Assembly (NCBI GenBank): GCA_029931535.1
Contig: JAQPZY010001688.1
Location: 1,208,501-1,272,500, forward strand
Origin: Margaritifera margaritifera
Taxonomy: Eukaryota > Mollusca > Bivalvia > Unionida > Margaritiferidae
Direction of reading: 5' to 3'
Length of the DNA: 64,000 nt
The notes beneath the pieces are model-generated. The model worked only from the letters and a program-made list of their open reading frames with translations, had not been told where the DNA came from and did not search any database. The stretch's first letter is position 1. Every line of letters begins with the position of its first letter. The translations under genes were made by a program, and so were the position numbers. Shown here piece after piece: positions 63,977 to 64,000 of the stretch.

Positions 63977-64000
63977 CAAAACGTCAAAAATGTAATTTAC

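Overview
The window is animal genomic DNA, AT-rich and packed with transposons, most likely from an aquatic invertebrate. A mollusc is plausible, but the sequence does not prove it. It carries two related Polinton/Maverick (adintovirus-like) elements in the same orientation, about 22 kb apart. Element A starts at 2130 and can be followed to about 20866; its right end is missing. Element B, 43226-63970, is complete: it has 245/255 bp terminal inverted repeats (TIRs) and a 6 bp target duplication AATGTA at 43220-43225 and 63971-63976.

Both elements share one gene order. From the left they carry a small minus-strand gene, a divergent coiled-coil gene, a minus-strand CCHC zinc-knuckle gene and protein-primed DNA polymerase B. 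Next come BIR (IAP-like) genes, a protein with four F-box-like repeats, a small conserved gene, a one-span membrane protein and the FtsK/HerA packaging ATPase. Then follow basic core-like proteins, a retroviral-type integrase with chromodomain, a two-span membrane protein, penton, a minor capsid-like protein, the hexon-like major capsid protein, a CxGC...HPSQ protein and an adenain-like protease. Many core genes have a TATAAAA about 45-56 bp before their ATG, often inside the preceding gene. Both polymerases and both pentons are broken. A retains an intact integrase, and B retains intact capsid, ATPase and protease genes.

The most unusual feature is at the 3' ends of the accessory genes near the termini. 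Six times, about 15-37 bp after a stop codon, there is a 6 bp stem with a 4 nt loop, flanked by CCAAC/CCAAA and ACCC(A) and followed by a CAAGAAA(A)GA-type element. This is the layout of the 3' processing signal of replication-dependent histone mRNAs. In B the outermost signal lies inside each TIR, so the terminal genes at both ends finish in a histone-type 3' end. A shared promoter box (ATGTTTTCC.TC.CGTCCGCGC plus a TATA-like sequence) lies before the right-end genes and the extra left-end gene. A CRE (TGACGTCA) plus TATA region serves the divergent left pair.

The flanks and middle hold LINE ORF2 (1-2129, minus) interrupted by element A, and LINE ORF1 (21056-21925, minus) on its other side. 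There are also several fragments of a second Jockey-like LINE family (22.6-34.9 kb, minus), a decayed Ty3/gypsy element (about 37.1-40.6 kb, plus), microsatellites and long stretches in which I recognise nothing.
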